Shown here piece by piece: positions 1-9,070 of a stretch of 64,000 nt of DNA. The notes beneath the pieces are model-generated. The model was not told where the DNA came from and searched no databases. It was given only the letters and a program-made list of their open reading frames with translations. Position 1 is the first letter of the stretch. Each line of letters opens with the position of its first letter. The stretch is from Bin5 sp965207495 (GTDB lineage Bacteria; Chloroflexota; Anaerolineae; Caldilineales; Caldilineaceae), in contig OZ242287.1 of assembly GCA_965207495.1 (NCBI GenBank), positions 186,001 through 250,000 of the forward strand, written 5' to 3'. Position numbers and translations under genes: made by a program.

Positions 1-2
1 AA

Positions 3-89
3 ATCCTCACCGAACTGGACCGTCACCTGCCGGTTGACCACCCAAGTTGGCGCGAGAATCGCAGAAGGGGAACACAGACATGCAGATGA
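3..89 (+). CDS. 3' end of an upstream gene (partial)
   Basis: The frame starting at base 3 is open from the window edge and stops with TGA at 87-89, giving a 28-residue tail beginning ILTELDRHLPVDHPSW. It overlaps the preferred start of the next gene by ten bases, as is common in operons. The tail is too short to assign a family. It could equally be chance coding, and only the sequence left of the window would decide. Confidence 0.3.
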   Translation: MLTELDRHLPVDHPSWRENRRRGTQTCR

Positions 90-2131
90 CAACGATCGAT
101 GCGATCAGAATCCCGCGCGATGCCAGTCCACGCATTCAGACCGCGGCCGACGAGTTGGCACGCTGGATCGAAAAGATGGGTGGTATAAGGCCAACCATCG
201 GGACTCATTCCGATCAAGGGAATGTCACGGCCTGGTTGGACACCGCCGGGACCGACTTGAAGCCGGAGCACTATCGCATCCAAGTGGAGGGGGGCACCAC
301 GTTGCGCATTACCGGCGGTGATGGTCGCGGCGTTCTGTACGGGGTGCAGGAATGCATCGACCGCGCGCGCCGTAACCAGGCCATTACACCGTTGACCGAT
401 GGGCCGCATTTTCCGATGCGTGCGCTGCGGATGTGGGAAACGCCTTCGAACAAGGTTTGGTGTCTGCCTTTCAAAAGTATCCTGGACTATGAAAAAATGT
501 TGCGGCCGGAGGCGTGCCCGGAGTACCTGGCCCTCGCCCGGCTGCTGATGGCCATGCGTGTCAACAACCTCAGCCTGTTTCCTCAATACGCAGCCAGTGG
601 CTCACAGTTCGAACGCTGGCTTTCACACGCCGAGCCGGTTGAACAGTTTGCCCGCTTTCTGGATCGCTTCGGCGTAACGGTTGGTCTGTCCCTCCACTAT
701 GCCGAGCCAGATGAGAATGGGGCGTATGAGAACGTCTGTCCCTTTTCGGATGTCGTGCAGGCGCAGTGGCACGATTTCGCGGCACGTCTGGCCACCGCCA
801 TGCCGTCGGTGCGCAATGCCATCGTGTGGGGTGCCGGCGAGAACGCGCCCGGTCCTCACGAGGATGACTGCGACCGATGTCGCGCGCTGCCGGTTCGCGA
901 GCGCGTGCTGGCAGGCATGCGTTTGGTCAGCGAGGCGCTGGCGACCATCGACGGAGAGTTGCTCTGGCCTGCGGTCACAGACCAGGCGGCCTACGCGAAA
1001 TCGGAGACAGAGTTGTTCGGGGACTGGGGGGATGAGCTGCCGCAGAATGTGCGGATTGCGCCGTGCCACCTTTACTGGGACTTTCGTCCACCCTATCCGC
1101 CGCACCCGATCTGGGGCCGCATCGGCAATCGCCCGGGCGAGCGTTCCCCTTACGTGTTCGAACTCGCGCTGGTGGGCGATACGGCCGGCCTGAATTTTCT
1201 GCCTTGCTCCATGGCCCACCGCTGGCAGGAAGACTTTCTCAAGGCAGCCGACAAAAATTGTGACGGGTTTGACGCCAATCTGGGGCTGCATCCCAACTAC
1301 GTGGACCATCCGCTCAACCTCTCCAACTGGTATGCCTACGGCAAGCTGTGCTGGAACCCCTACCTGGACCCGGACGACATCCTGTCCGAGTGGCTGACGA
1401 TGGAATATGGGGCGGATGCGGCGGCGTTTCTTCCCGGCCTGCGCGCAACCTATCCCGCCACCATCGGCGCGCTGTTCAGCCGCAGCGGCCTGACTCAGTG
1501 TCACAGCTATGTTGCGCGTTACAGCTACCTGGACACTCGCCTCAACGGACCGTGGCGAATCTGGACCGACTACCTGCATCCGGGGATGGATCGCGTGGGC
1601 GAGAACGTCCTCGGGCTGGAGTTGCCGCTCGACGCCTATCCCGAGGAGGAGCGCGAAACGCTGCGCGACGATCCGCGCTACCAGCTCATCTTCAACCGCG
1701 TGCCGCTGACCGACGCCTATGCCGCCGAGCTGATGGCGGAGAAGCGGCCATCCATCGCCCATATGGAAAGCGTGCTGGCGGCGTGGCGGCAACTGGATGG
1801 CAGGATTGACCCGGCATCCTTTGCTCACGTGGCCGGGTTGCTCGAAGCCAACGTAAACGACGTGCGCATCTTTGTGGACTGTTTCGGGCTGTACCTGGAC
1901 TACAAACTGGGGCGGTTGGAAGCGGCGCAGATCGAGGCAGTGCGCGCGCGTTACGCCGACGTTCCGAAGGGCGAGGCCACGGTGGGGTCCCCGTATGACG
2001 GCTGGTTCTGGGATCACTTTGGCTGGCAGGGCACCTACTTGGAGTTCCTGGACGATCTGGACAAACTGTTGCGGGGTGAGACGCCCGGCCCGTTCCTCGC
2101 CGCCGGCGTGACTGAAGTCCAGATGGAATAA
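80..2131 (+). CDS. GH67-like (alpha-glucuronidase-type) glycoside hydrolase-like protein
   Basis: A 683-residue protein if it starts at ATG 80, which has GAAGGGG about ten bases upstream; an in-frame start at 47 lacks this. The N-terminal ~100 residues look like the small alpha/beta domain that precedes the barrel in GH67 and GH20 enzymes, ending in the typical DGRGVLYGVQECIDR segment. A barrel-like region follows (EYLALARLLMAMRVNNLSLF, comparable to the YARLLASxGINxxxLNN stretch of alpha-glucuronidases). No secretion signal is visible, so it probably acts in the cytoplasm on imported oligosaccharides. The next gene, a GH127, supports a hemicellulose or arabinan-glucuronan breakdown role. The family call is by motif resemblance; the exact substrate is unknown. 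Confidence 0.6.
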   Translation: MQMTTIDAIRIPRDASPRIQTAADELARWIEKMGGIRPTIGTHSDQGNVTAWLDTAGTDLKPEHYRIQVEGGTTLRITGGDGRGVLYGVQECIDRARRNQAITPLTDGPHFPMRALRMWETPSNKVWCLPFKSILDYEKMLRPEACPEYLALARLLMAMRVNNLSLFPQYAASGSQFERWLSHAEPVEQFARFLDRFGVTVGLSLHYAEPDENGAYENVCPFSDVVQAQWHDFAARLATAMPSVRNAIVWGAGENAPGPHEDDCDRCRALPVRERVLAGMRLVSEALATIDGELLWPAVTDQAAYAKSETELFGDWGDELPQNVRIAPCHLYWDFRPPYPPHPIWGRIGNRPGERSPYVFELALVGDTAGLNFLPCSMAHRWQEDFLKAADKNCDGFDANLGLHPNYVDHPLNLSNWYAYGKLCWNPYLDPDDILSEWLTMEYGADAAAFLPGLRATYPATIGALFSRSGLTQCHSYVARYSYLDTRLNGPWRIWTDYLHPGMDRVGENVLGLELPLDAYPEEERETLRDDPRYQLIFNRVPLTDAYAAELMAEKRPSIAHMESVLAAWRQLDGRIDPASFAHVAGLLEANVNDVRIFVDCFGLYLDYKLGRLEAAQIEAVRARYADVPKGEATVGSPYDGWFWDHFGWQGTYLEFLDDLDKLLRGETPGPFLAAGVTEVQME

Positions 2132-2214
2132 GGCTCCGAATTACGTACTGCCTCGGGACGCGCGAGGCGTCCGCGTGTGGGCAGGATGCACACGCTCCCA
2201 GTGAGGAGGTTTGC

Positions 2215-4176
2215 ATGTCAAACAGTCGACACATCCCACAGTGGCAGGAGGCCGGCGTAGTGTCCACCGTCGCCAGCCCTTTTGCCCCTCTCAAACCTGT
2301 CCCGGTGCAGGCCGTTACCATGCGCGATGGCTTCTGGAAAACGCGCATGAATGCCAGCCGGACCAACGGCATCCCGTCTTTCCTGGCTTGGCTGGACGTA
2401 GACGATCAGACCGCGCCGTTCAGGGCCTACGCGGCGGGCGACAGGGCGGGAATCGCGGCCGGCCTGGAAACGCTCAAGACCAATCCCACCGGAATGAACC
2501 GTTCACGAAACGGCCATTCCTGGCGCGCGAACTTCCATAAATGGCTGGAAGCTTGCGCATATGTCCTGCAGTCCGGAGACGATCCTGACACGCGCGCCTT
2601 GCTCGATCTGTTTGTGACCGGCGTTGCCAATGCGCATCAAGACAGCGCATTCTGGGATATCTACTATGGCGACGATTTCGAAAAATCGTACGGACTGGGC
2701 AACCCAGGACATCTGATCCAAGCTGCCATTGCACACCACCGTGCAACCGGATCGACCGAGTTTCTGGCGTGCGCGCAGCGTGTTGCCGACGCAATCTGCC
2801 AGCAGTTTCGGGGGGAGAACTTTGCCGGGCACAGCGTCATCGAAATGGCATTGGTTGAACTGTACCGTACCACCGGCCTGGAGAGATATCTCGCCGGCGC
2901 CAGACATTTCCTCACCCCGCTCCTGAGACAGCCCCCGATCATCGGCTCCGATTTCCGCGGCTACATCAGCAGGCACGTTGTACGTCAAACATACCTCATG
3001 TGCGCCGGGGCCGACTATTATGCGGAAACAGGCGACCAGGAATTCATGGACAAGCTCACTGCCATCTGGCGTGACATGACAACCGGCAAGCTGCATCTCA
3101 CGGGCCAATTGGCCGTGGACGCTGAGGACATCGAGCTGACATGCAAGGACGCCTTCGAACTGCATGCGGGTGTCTTCAGGTTCCTGCTGGCCACAGGTTT
3201 GGAGACGTGCGAAGCGATCGGAAACGCGACCTGGAACTGGCGCATGCTGGCCTTGACGGGCGATGCCGGCTACGCCGATCTGATGGAGAGGACGCTGTAC
3301 AACGGCTTCCTGGCTCACGTATCTGTCGACGGCGACAAGTTCCACTATCTGTGTCCCCTCTCATCAGACGGTAACCACTGGCAGCGCACCCCCTGGTCAT
3401 CAGCCTCCACCAGTTGCTGCTCGCCCAACGCGCTTCGAATGATCGCGTCATTGCCAGGATACATGTTCAGCGTTTCACCGGATGGCGTGTGGATTCACCT
3501 GTATGACAGTTGTACGGTGGATTGGCGCCTGGATGACGGGACAAGACTCTACCTTGATCAGGACGCGTCCTATCCATGGGACGGCAGAGTAAACATCACC
3601 CTCGATCCCGAACGGCCTTCCACTTTTGATCTGAACCTGAGAATTCCTGGATGGTGCCGCAACCCAACTGTGCAGGTGAATGGACAACCTGTCGAAGGCG
3701 ACATCGCGTCTGGGACCTACTGTCGCATCACCAGAGAATGGCGCAAAGGTGACACTGTCACACTGCAGCTGCCGATGCCTGTTGTTGCCGTGACTGCCGA
3801 TCCACGTGCCAGCTACTATGAGGGCAAGGTTGCGCTGTGTCGCGGACCGCTGGTGTATTGCGTCGAGAGTACCGATAATCCCGCCCTTGATATGTGGGGC
3901 GCGTGCGTTGCATTGCCGCCGGGGAATGAGGAGGGTGACGGCCGCGAGCTTGTCGGGCACTATCGGCAGTCAGCTTTGCTGAACGAATTCAGGGCAGATT
4001 TCAGGCAGGATCTTCTCGGCGGGGTTGTTTCTCTACAGGGAGAGGGCGGATCAAACGACCAACCGGACGGTGTCCTGACCTTCATTCCATACTATGCATG
4101 GGCAAATCGTGACAGCAGGTCGTCGATGCGTACATGGATAGATGGCATAACAGAATGGGAAAACGAGACGCGTTGA
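2215..4176 (+). CDS. GH127 family beta-L-arabinofuranosidase-like protein (DUF1680)
   Basis: A 653-residue protein with a strong GAGGAGG site at 2202-2208. It has the GH127 architecture: an N-terminal (alpha/alpha)6 barrel to about residue 420, then beta-sandwich domains. The zinc-cysteine active site known for this family is visible: Glu330 and Cys332 in the ETC motif, and the adjacent Cys401-Cys402 pair in STSCCSPNALRM. Glu315 (FELHAG) is the likely acid/base residue. Family members remove beta-L-arabinofuranose from plant or algal glycans. There is no signal peptide, so the substrate must be imported. It lies 83 bases after the GH67-like gene in what looks like one transcription unit. Family call is firm; substrate is inferred. 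Confidence 0.88.
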   Translation: MSNSRHIPQWQEAGVVSTVASPFAPLKPVPVQAVTMRDGFWKTRMNASRTNGIPSFLAWLDVDDQTAPFRAYAAGDRAGIAAGLETLKTNPTGMNRSRNGHSWRANFHKWLEACAYVLQSGDDPDTRALLDLFVTGVANAHQDSAFWDIYYGDDFEKSYGLGNPGHLIQAAIAHHRATGSTEFLACAQRVADAICQQFRGENFAGHSVIEMALVELYRTTGLERYLAGARHFLTPLLRQPPIIGSDFRGYISRHVVRQTYLMCAGADYYAETGDQEFMDKLTAIWRDMTTGKLHLTGQLAVDAEDIELTCKDAFELHAGVFRFLLATGLETCEAIGNATWNWRMLALTGDAGYADLMERTLYNGFLAHVSVDGDKFHYLCPLSSDGNHWQRTPWSSASTSCCSPNALRMIASLPGYMFSVSPDGVWIHLYDSCTVDWRLDDGTRLYLDQDASYPWDGRVNITLDPERPSTFDLNLRIPGWCRNPTVQVNGQPVEGDIASGTYCRITREWRKGDTVTLQLPMPVVAVTADPRASYYEGKVALCRGPLVYCVESTDNPALDMWGACVALPPGNEEGDGRELVGHYRQSALLNEFRADFRQDLLGGVVSLQGEGGSNDQPDGVLTFIPYYAWANRDSRSSMRTWIDGITEWENETR

Positions 4177-4177
4177 C

Positions 4178-4458
4178 TCTCAGACAGTCCATAGAGCTGG
4201 CAGGGGAGAATCCACTCGCCCGGCCTGGATAGGCCTATCTGTCGGGGCGCCGCTGCAAGAACAGGATGTGCAGATAAACGTTCGGTACGCCTTGCCTGAC
4301 ACCACGGCGGAGGAAGCAAGCGATGGTGCGGCATATCGCTTGACATGGCGCGGCGACGAGATGGTGTGGATCCGGCCCAACACGGACTTTCTGTTGTTCT
4401 ACCCTACGGGGCAGGCGCAGTGGAGGCGACCGGACAGCATTTCAAGAGGAAGAAAAAC
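4178..4458 (+). other. Gap with an orphan open frame (possible gene remnant)
   Basis: This 280-base stretch separates the GH127 gene from the dehydrogenase. The frame holding codon 4178 is open from 4151 to beyond 4458 and has protein-like composition (for example VQINVRYALPDTTAEEAS and AYRLTWRGDEMVWIRP). It has no credible ribosome binding site; its only ATG is at 4268. The downstream dehydrogenase starts within it in another frame. The likeliest explanation is the 3' remnant of a lost gene. I recognise no family. Confidence 0.3.
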
Positions 4459-5469
4459 ATGCGAGCCAGACGCCTGGTCTGCAAAGCCATTCGCCGGATT
4501 GAATGGGAATCTTTCGAAATCCCGGAGGCGCCCGCCCCACATGAGGTTGTCGTCAAGTCAGCCTGCTCCCTCATCAGCGCGGGCACAGAGCTGGCGATGT
4601 ACAGTGGCTCACACAGCGGCTTCTCACGGCCGGACCCGCCGCAGTTCCCAATCGATATGGGCTACGCCCTGGCAGGCACGGTGCAGGCGGTCGGCCGCGA
4701 GGTGACAGAATGGGCAAAAGGCGACCGTGCGGTGGTCTACGCATCGCATGGCGACTGGGCCTTGTGTGATGTACGCACAACCAGAATGTGGCGTTTGCCG
4801 CCGGACGTTACGCTGGAACAGGGGGCACTGGCTGTGATGGGCGGGATCAGCGCGGTGGGCGTGCGTCAGGGCAAAGTAACGCTGGGCGAATCGGTGGTCG
4901 TCTTGGGTCTGGGGCTGATCGGCCAGTTTGCGACGCAGCTGTCTCGCTTGTCCGGCGCGCGGCCGGTGATTGGGGTCGATCTGCTCCCCAATCGCGTGCG
5001 GATCGCAGGCGCCAGTGGTATCTGCGCTCTCAATCCGGACCGGTCGGACGTCGAACAGACAGTGAACGATGTCACCGGTGGACGGATGGCGGAGGTGGTG
5101 ATCGAAGCGACTGGCAATCCCCATGTAGTACCGCAGGCCCTGGAGCTGGCAGGCGACGGCGGGCGTGTGGTGCTGCTGGGCAGCCCCCGCGGTACAGCCG
5201 AAATCGATCTCTACAGGGCTGTTCACCACAAAGGGGTCTCGCTGATCGGCGCGCATGCTCGCGTATCCGGTCATCCTTACACGACCCGAGATCCGTGGAC
5301 TCGTGAACGCAACCTTGATCTGGTTTTGCGCCTGTTTGCGGACGGCTCACTGCGGAGTGGGGAGCTGATCAGCCACCGTATTCAACCGGACGACGTTGGA
5401 GAGACATACGAGATGCTGGTTGAGCGCCCGAATGATTTCCTCGGCGTGTTGATCGAGTGGAAGGCCTGA
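4459..5469 (+). CDS. Medium-chain (MDR) zinc-type alcohol dehydrogenase-like protein
   Basis: A 336-residue MDR-superfamily oxidoreductase. ATG 4459 is preferred because AGAGGAAGAA lies just before it; earlier in-frame starts run through the preceding remnant. The N-terminal GroES-like domain carries ISAGTE where classical zinc alcohol dehydrogenases have the catalytic Cys segment, so the usual catalytic-zinc cysteine is absent. This is typical of a subfamily often found beside sugar-catabolic genes. The Rossmann motif GLGLIGQ sits near residue 155, and a GSPRGTAEID segment follows. It probably oxidises a hydroxyl group of a sugar or sugar acid with NAD(P). A close relative lies at 54881-55882. 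Confidence 0.8.
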   Translation: MRARRLVCKAIRRIEWESFEIPEAPAPHEVVVKSACSLISAGTELAMYSGSHSGFSRPDPPQFPIDMGYALAGTVQAVGREVTEWAKGDRAVVYASHGDWALCDVRTTRMWRLPPDVTLEQGALAVMGGISAVGVRQGKVTLGESVVVLGLGLIGQFATQLSRLSGARPVIGVDLLPNRVRIAGASGICALNPDRSDVEQTVNDVTGGRMAEVVIEATGNPHVVPQALELAGDGGRVVLLGSPRGTAEIDLYRAVHHKGVSLIGAHARVSGHPYTTRDPWTRERNLDLVLRLFADGSLRSGELISHRIQPDDVGETYEMLVERPNDFLGVLIEWKA

Positions 5470-5499
5470 CACAGGGCGGCGTCCAGCGCGGTGGTGTAC

Positions 5500-5521
5500 A
5501 CCTGGCGTTTCCAGGTTTTTA
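5500..5521 (+). terminator. Weak rho-independent terminator after the GH67/GH127/MDR unit
   Basis: A 6-bp stem (ACCTGG / CCAGGT, loop CGTTT) is followed directly by a five-T run, 31 bases after the dehydrogenase stop codon. The stem is short, so termination may be partial. Confidence 0.5.
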
Positions 5522-5633
5522 GGTCTCGTTGACGTTTTGGGAAGGCTGTTCAGATTTCAACAAGAACGGAAAGCCTGCTGGTCTGTTAGCGTTATTTCTC
5601 GCTTGAATGTTGAAGTAGACATAACCAATTGAT

Positions 5634-5707
5634 CCGCGAAGTCACGCGAAGGGTCGCGAAGAACACCTTTTTGTCCGCGGAGGACGCGGAGGGACGCGGA
5701 GAACACC
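5634..5707. repeat. Paired degenerate CGCGAAG / CGCGGAG intergenic repeat
   Basis: Two related halves lie head to tail. The first (5634-5667) repeats the word CGCGAAG three times; the second (5675-5707) repeats CGCGGAG three times. Both end in AGAACACC. The spacing of about 10-11 bases is the same in each. No gene was found in the 337 bases between the dehydrogenase and the PhyH gene; apart from this repeat and the weak terminator nothing else is seen there. Confidence 0.7.
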
Positions 5708-5806
5708 AAGGGCGTACCTGGTTTTCTTTGCGTGCCTGCGCCGCCTTTCGACGATAAGCCGCAATGTGCACCCGGAAGTCATTGTTCAGACAAACGTCAA
5801 CGGGCC

Positions 5807-6655
5807 CTAGGTATTATAGGCTTCCACGAAACCCCATTCCTCCAACCAACTAATCCAGCGCGCACGCCTGGGGTTATTTTCAGGATTTTCCAGCCACCAG
5901 GGATGATATTGCAACCCCACCGTTCCCAAGTTCTTCTTGATTTCAGGAATGTGTTCCACCACTTTGCGCATCGACTCTACCGCTTCGGGTGTCCTTGGGG
6001 TGCCATAAAAGTTAAAGGTGCAGGTGCGGCGGTCTCTATAGCCGCCAAAGGCAGCGTGCCAGGTCAACTGGTTGAAGATGATGATATCACCCGGATTCGA
6101 ACTAAATACATAGCAGGGAATATCTTCACCGCCCAGACCAGACTCTTCTAAGAACCGGGCCTTTTTGGGGCCAAACGTACTGCGCAATCCAATGCTATGA
6201 AGTTCTTCATGTAATGGATTTTTGTGTGACCCTGGAATGACACGCAATGCGCCGCGGTCAGCGGTTGTCGGCTGCAGATACATGACGTTCTTGATTGCCA
6301 ATAGATGAGGATCGCTCCAATCCGGATGCCAATCGGTATTATTCTCATAGCTGTTGGCGTTAGAATGGACGGGAACGGAATCTTCATCTATCAGTTGTTC
6401 CGCGGGCAGATAAATACGCGGGTCCTCAAGCAAGCTGGCAATAAAGGGTGTTTCCGGGGTCCGGTTACCCCAGTTGTTGAAGATACGTTTCTCTTCAGGA
6501 TCGGTTTCCTCCAGAATGGATGCAAGGCGACGATCGAACTCTTCGTTTATCTTATTCATCTCCTCGGGACTGAACAGATTTCTCCGGACCAGGAACCCGA
6601 AGACTTCAAAAAGCTGAATCTGCTCTTCGGTAAGGCTATAGTCTTCCTGCGTCAT
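5807..6655 (-). CDS. Phytanoyl-CoA dioxygenase (PhyH) family protein
   Basis: A 282-residue Fe(II)/2-oxoglutarate-dependent oxygenase of the PhyH family. The iron-binding facial triad is visible: His110 and Asp112 (DWHPDW) and the distal His200 (TWHAAFGG). Arg209 or Arg210 (DRRTCTF) is suited to bind the 2-oxoglutarate carboxylate. Such enzymes hydroxylate small molecules using O2 and release CO2 and succinate. Its base composition is clearly more AT-rich than the flanking genes, suggesting separate acquisition. It is transcribed alone, away from the neighbouring importer operon end. The substrate cannot be read from the sequence. Confidence 0.85.
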   Translation of the reverse strand: MTQEDYSLTEEQIQLFEVFGFLVRRNLFSPEEMNKINEEFDRRLASILEETDPEEKRIFNNWGNRTPETPFIASLLEDPRIYLPAEQLIDEDSVPVHSNANSYENNTDWHPDWSDPHLLAIKNVMYLQPTTADRGALRVIPGSHKNPLHEELHSIGLRSTFGPKKARFLEESGLGGEDIPCYVFSSNPGDIIIFNQLTWHAAFGGYRDRRTCTFNFYGTPRTPEAVESMRKVVEHIPEIKKNLGTVGLQYHPWWLENPENNPRRARWISWLEEWGFVEAYNT

Positions 6656-6767
6656 AATATTTCCTCAGCTGACCTCAATCAGAAATCCGGTGTAAGTCGG
6701 CTCGGCAGGCTTTTTCTCTGCCGAGTTCTGCTGCAGTCTCTCAATCACAAAGAGGTATTAGGGAGGT

Positions 6768-6795
6768 ATTATAGTCCGGAATGCTTGTGGCACAA
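6768..6795 (-). promoter_or_regulatory. Probable sigma70 promoter of the PhyH gene
   Basis: On the minus strand a perfect TATAAT (6768-6773) lies 16 bases after TTGTGC (6790-6795), about 110 bases upstream of the PhyH start. A direct repeat of AGGTATTA sits just downstream of the -10 element and could be an operator. The -35 element is a poor match. Confidence 0.5.
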
Positions 6796-6861
6796 CTCCC
6801 TGGGTTTGACATTTCCGGGTATTGAACGTTTAGTGTCGTACTTTGTCAATGAATCGGGGCG

Positions 6862-7180
6862 TTTACGGCCCGGGCTGTGCGTGAGTGGCTTGGGCGGGTG
6901 GGAGCCAGGACGCTCTACATCGAGCCTGGGTCGCCGTGGGAGAATGGCTTGCGCGTTTCAGCGGGAAGTTGAGGGACGAACTGCTGGACAGGGAGGTCTT
7001 CTATACGTTGCTGGAGGTGCGTGTGCTGACGGAGCGGTACAGACGGATTAACAACCAGGTCAGACCGCCCAGCTCCCTGGGTTACCGGCCGCCGGCGCCT
7101 GAGGCCCTCTTGCCTGCCGACCGTGTCCCCGTGCTTGTCGGACTAACATAACGGGTGGTACAGACATCGGGGGCAGGTCA
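6862..7180 (+). pseudogene. IS3-type transposase (integrase core) remnant with the IS right end
   Basis: The C-terminal part of an IS3/IS481-type DDE transposase survives in two frames. From 6862 one frame reads AVREWLGRVGARTLYIEPGSP followed by WENG, the stretch that precedes the catalytic Glu. After a frameshift near 6950 a second frame continues with KLRDELLDREVFYTL and RPPSSLGYRPPAPEA to a stop at 7149-7151. The N-terminal half, including the first two catalytic Asp residues, is missing. The tail GGGGGCAGGTCA ending at 7180 looks like an IS terminal repeat (its complement begins TGACCTGCCCC). The left end was not found. The element stops six bases short of the permease stop codon. Confidence 0.75.
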
Positions 7181-7185
7181 CTCCA

Positions 7186-8094
7186 CTAACCCTTCAACGC
7201 GCCGATGGTCAGGCCGCGAATAAAGTACTGTTGAAACAGGAAGAATATGATGACCGGCGGCACGGCCATCAACACGCCGGAGGCCATGGCGATGGGGTAA
7301 TCGTTGCGCCCCGTGCGCTCCATGCCGCGCAGCAGGGTCACGCCGACCTGGATGGGCATCAGTTTCAGATCGTTAATCACGGCCAGAGGCCACACGAAGT
7401 CATTCCAGGTTGCGACGAAGGTGAAGGTCCCCAATGCCGCCAGCGCCGGTTTGGTCAGCGGCAGCGCGATCTGCCACCACAGGCGAATCTCGCCGGCGCC
7501 GTCGATGCGCGCCTGGTCGAACAGCTCGGACGGCAGCGTCAACATGAACTGACGGATGAGGAAGACCGCATAGGGTGACGCCAACCCAGGCAGGATCATG
7601 ACCCAGTAGGTGTCATGCAGATTCAGCAGCAACGTCAGCATAAAGGCCGGGATCAGCCTGGAGAAACCCGGCAGCATCATCGTGCTCAGCACCATCCAGA
7701 AGATGATATCACGTCCTCGAAAGCGCTTGCGCGCGAAGGCATATCCGGCAGCCGCGCACAACAGCAGCCCCAGGACGGTAACCGTGACGGAGACGAAGAG
7801 GCTATTGGCCAACCAGCGCAGCACCGGAAAAGTCGAACTCAGCACCTGCTGATAGGACTCCAGGGTGGGCTCCTTCAACCACAGACCGGGGGGCAGAGCC
7901 TGCGCCTGTTGGCCCTTCTTAAAGCTGGTCAGCACCATCCAGTAGAGGGGAAACCATGAGATGAGAGCCCAGAAAAAGAGCAGAAGCAATGTGAAGTTAC
8001 TGCCGATCCATTCTCGAACCCTGCGCCAGGAACGACCTTCAGGCTGGATTGGACGCGAGACAGGCTCTTCGGGGACAGTGGGTTGTTTCAGCAC
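7186..8094 (-). CDS. Carbohydrate ABC transporter permease, MalG type (CUT1)
   Basis: A 302-residue integral membrane protein with six predicted membrane spans. The cytoplasmic EAA loop that docks with the ATPase is visible as QARIDGAGEIRLWWQIALP. The C-terminal LTIGALKG ending is typical of MalG-type permeases. It is the last gene of a minus-strand operon: binding protein (10468), MalF-type permease (8987), this gene. No ATPase gene is in the operon, so a shared MsmX/UgpC-type ATPase elsewhere probably energises it. The N-terminus has a proline- and arginine-rich extension of about 30 residues before the first span. Confidence 0.92.
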   Translation of the reverse strand: MLKQPTVPEEPVSRPIQPEGRSWRRVREWIGSNFTLLLLFFWALISWFPLYWMVLTSFKKGQQAQALPPGLWLKEPTLESYQQVLSSTFPVLRWLANSLFVSVTVTVLGLLLCAAAGYAFARKRFRGRDIIFWMVLSTMMLPGFSRLIPAFMLTLLLNLHDTYWVMILPGLASPYAVFLIRQFMLTLPSELFDQARIDGAGEIRLWWQIALPLTKPALAALGTFTFVATWNDFVWPLAVINDLKLMPIQVGVTLLRGMERTGRNDYPIAMASGVLMAVPPVIIFFLFQQYFIRGLTIGALKG

Positions 8095-8111
8095 AGCGCT
8101 CCCGGGCTCCT

Positions 8112-8987
8112 TTAGTATTCCACCACGGACCGGAACCAGCGAAAAAGTACCACCGCCAGCGCCAGGGTGAGCAGGAGAAGCGCCAGTCCGACGGCCGATG
8201 CGTAGCCGACTTTGAGAAAGACAAACGCGTAACGGTAGGTAAGGAAGGCGAGTGTCAGCGTGGACCCCACCGGCCCGCCTTTAGTGAGGAAAAAGACGGA
8301 GACGAAGAGCTGCATTGCCACAATCGTCGTCGTCACCGCCACATAGAGGATACTCGGGGTCAACAGGGGGATGGTGATGTATATCGTCTCCAGCCACCCG
8401 GTGGCGCCGTCAATGTGGGCTGCATCGAACAGCTCGGAAGGCAGCCCGAGGACTGCGGCCACGAAAATGATAATCCCAACGCCCAGCCCGGTGACCAGGT
8501 CCATAAAGACGAGGGATGGCATGGCTGTCTGCGGATTCCCCAGCCAGTTGACAGGGTCGATTCCGACCACACTCAGCAGGTAGTTGATCAGCCCGAACTG
8601 GTTATTGAAAATGTAGCGCCAGACGACCGCTACAGCGACGAGCGAAACCACGCTGGGCAGATAGAACGCGCTTTGCAGGCCCTGGCGCATGCCCTGACTG
8701 CGGAACTTGGTGATCCTGATCGCCACCGCAAGCGCCAGTGCGACGGCAGTGAATGTGAACATCCCCACGTACGATAGCGTGTTGCGTACAGATTGCCAGA
8801 AACGCTGGTCATTCAGCACGTGGTCAATGTTGTCCAGACCAACCCAAACCGGCTTTCGATCGTACCATTCGAGCGCGGCCATCACGACGGACATGACCGT
8901 AGGCACCAGCACAAAGACAAGGAACAGAACCAGGAATGGTGTGACGAAGATATAGCCCCACATCTCCTCACGCTTGGCATAGTTCAT
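8112..8987 (-). CDS. Carbohydrate ABC transporter permease, MalF/UgpA type (CUT1)
   Basis: A 291-residue protein with six membrane segments. It starts MNYAKREEMWGYIFVTPFLV, the usual amphipathic lead into span 1 in this family. The EAA loop reads FDAAHIDGATGWLETIYITI. It forms the membrane channel with the MalG-type partner 17 bases downstream. A strong stem-loop lies between this gene and the upstream binding-protein gene. Confidence 0.92.
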   Translation of the reverse strand: MNYAKREEMWGYIFVTPFLVLFLVFVLVPTVMSVVMAALEWYDRKPVWVGLDNIDHVLNDQRFWQSVRNTLSYVGMFTFTAVALALAVAIRITKFRSQGMRQGLQSAFYLPSVVSLVAVAVVWRYIFNNQFGLINYLLSVVGIDPVNWLGNPQTAMPSLVFMDLVTGLGVGIIIFVAAVLGLPSELFDAAHIDGATGWLETIYITIPLLTPSILYVAVTTTIVAMQLFVSVFFLTKGGPVGSTLTLAFLTYRYAFVFLKVGYASAVGLALLLLTLALAVVLFRWFRSVVEY

Positions 8988-9016
8988 GGCTGTCCCCGTT
9001 CTTGAGAGTCTGAAAG

Positions 9017-9049
9017 GGTCTCCCGCGAGCAGTTTCGTCGCGGGAGACC
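9017..9049 (-). promoter_or_regulatory. Intercistronic stem-loop after the binding-protein gene
   Basis: A perfect 12-bp inverted repeat (GGTCTCCCGCGA / TCGCGGGAGACC, loop of 9 bases) lies between the binding-protein stop codon and the MalF permease start. There is no T-run on the minus strand, so it is more likely a partial terminator or a 3'-end mRNA stabiliser than a full stop. Similar structures follow the other three binding-protein genes in the window. Confidence 0.75.
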
Positions 9050-9070
9050 GGCTTTATCGACGGTGGGTTT

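Noticed and set aside
623..2017. A 464-codon open frame on the minus strand
   Set aside because: It lies fully antisense to the GH67-like gene in high-GC DNA, has no ribosome site and reads as arginine-, histidine- and glutamine-rich shadow sequence.
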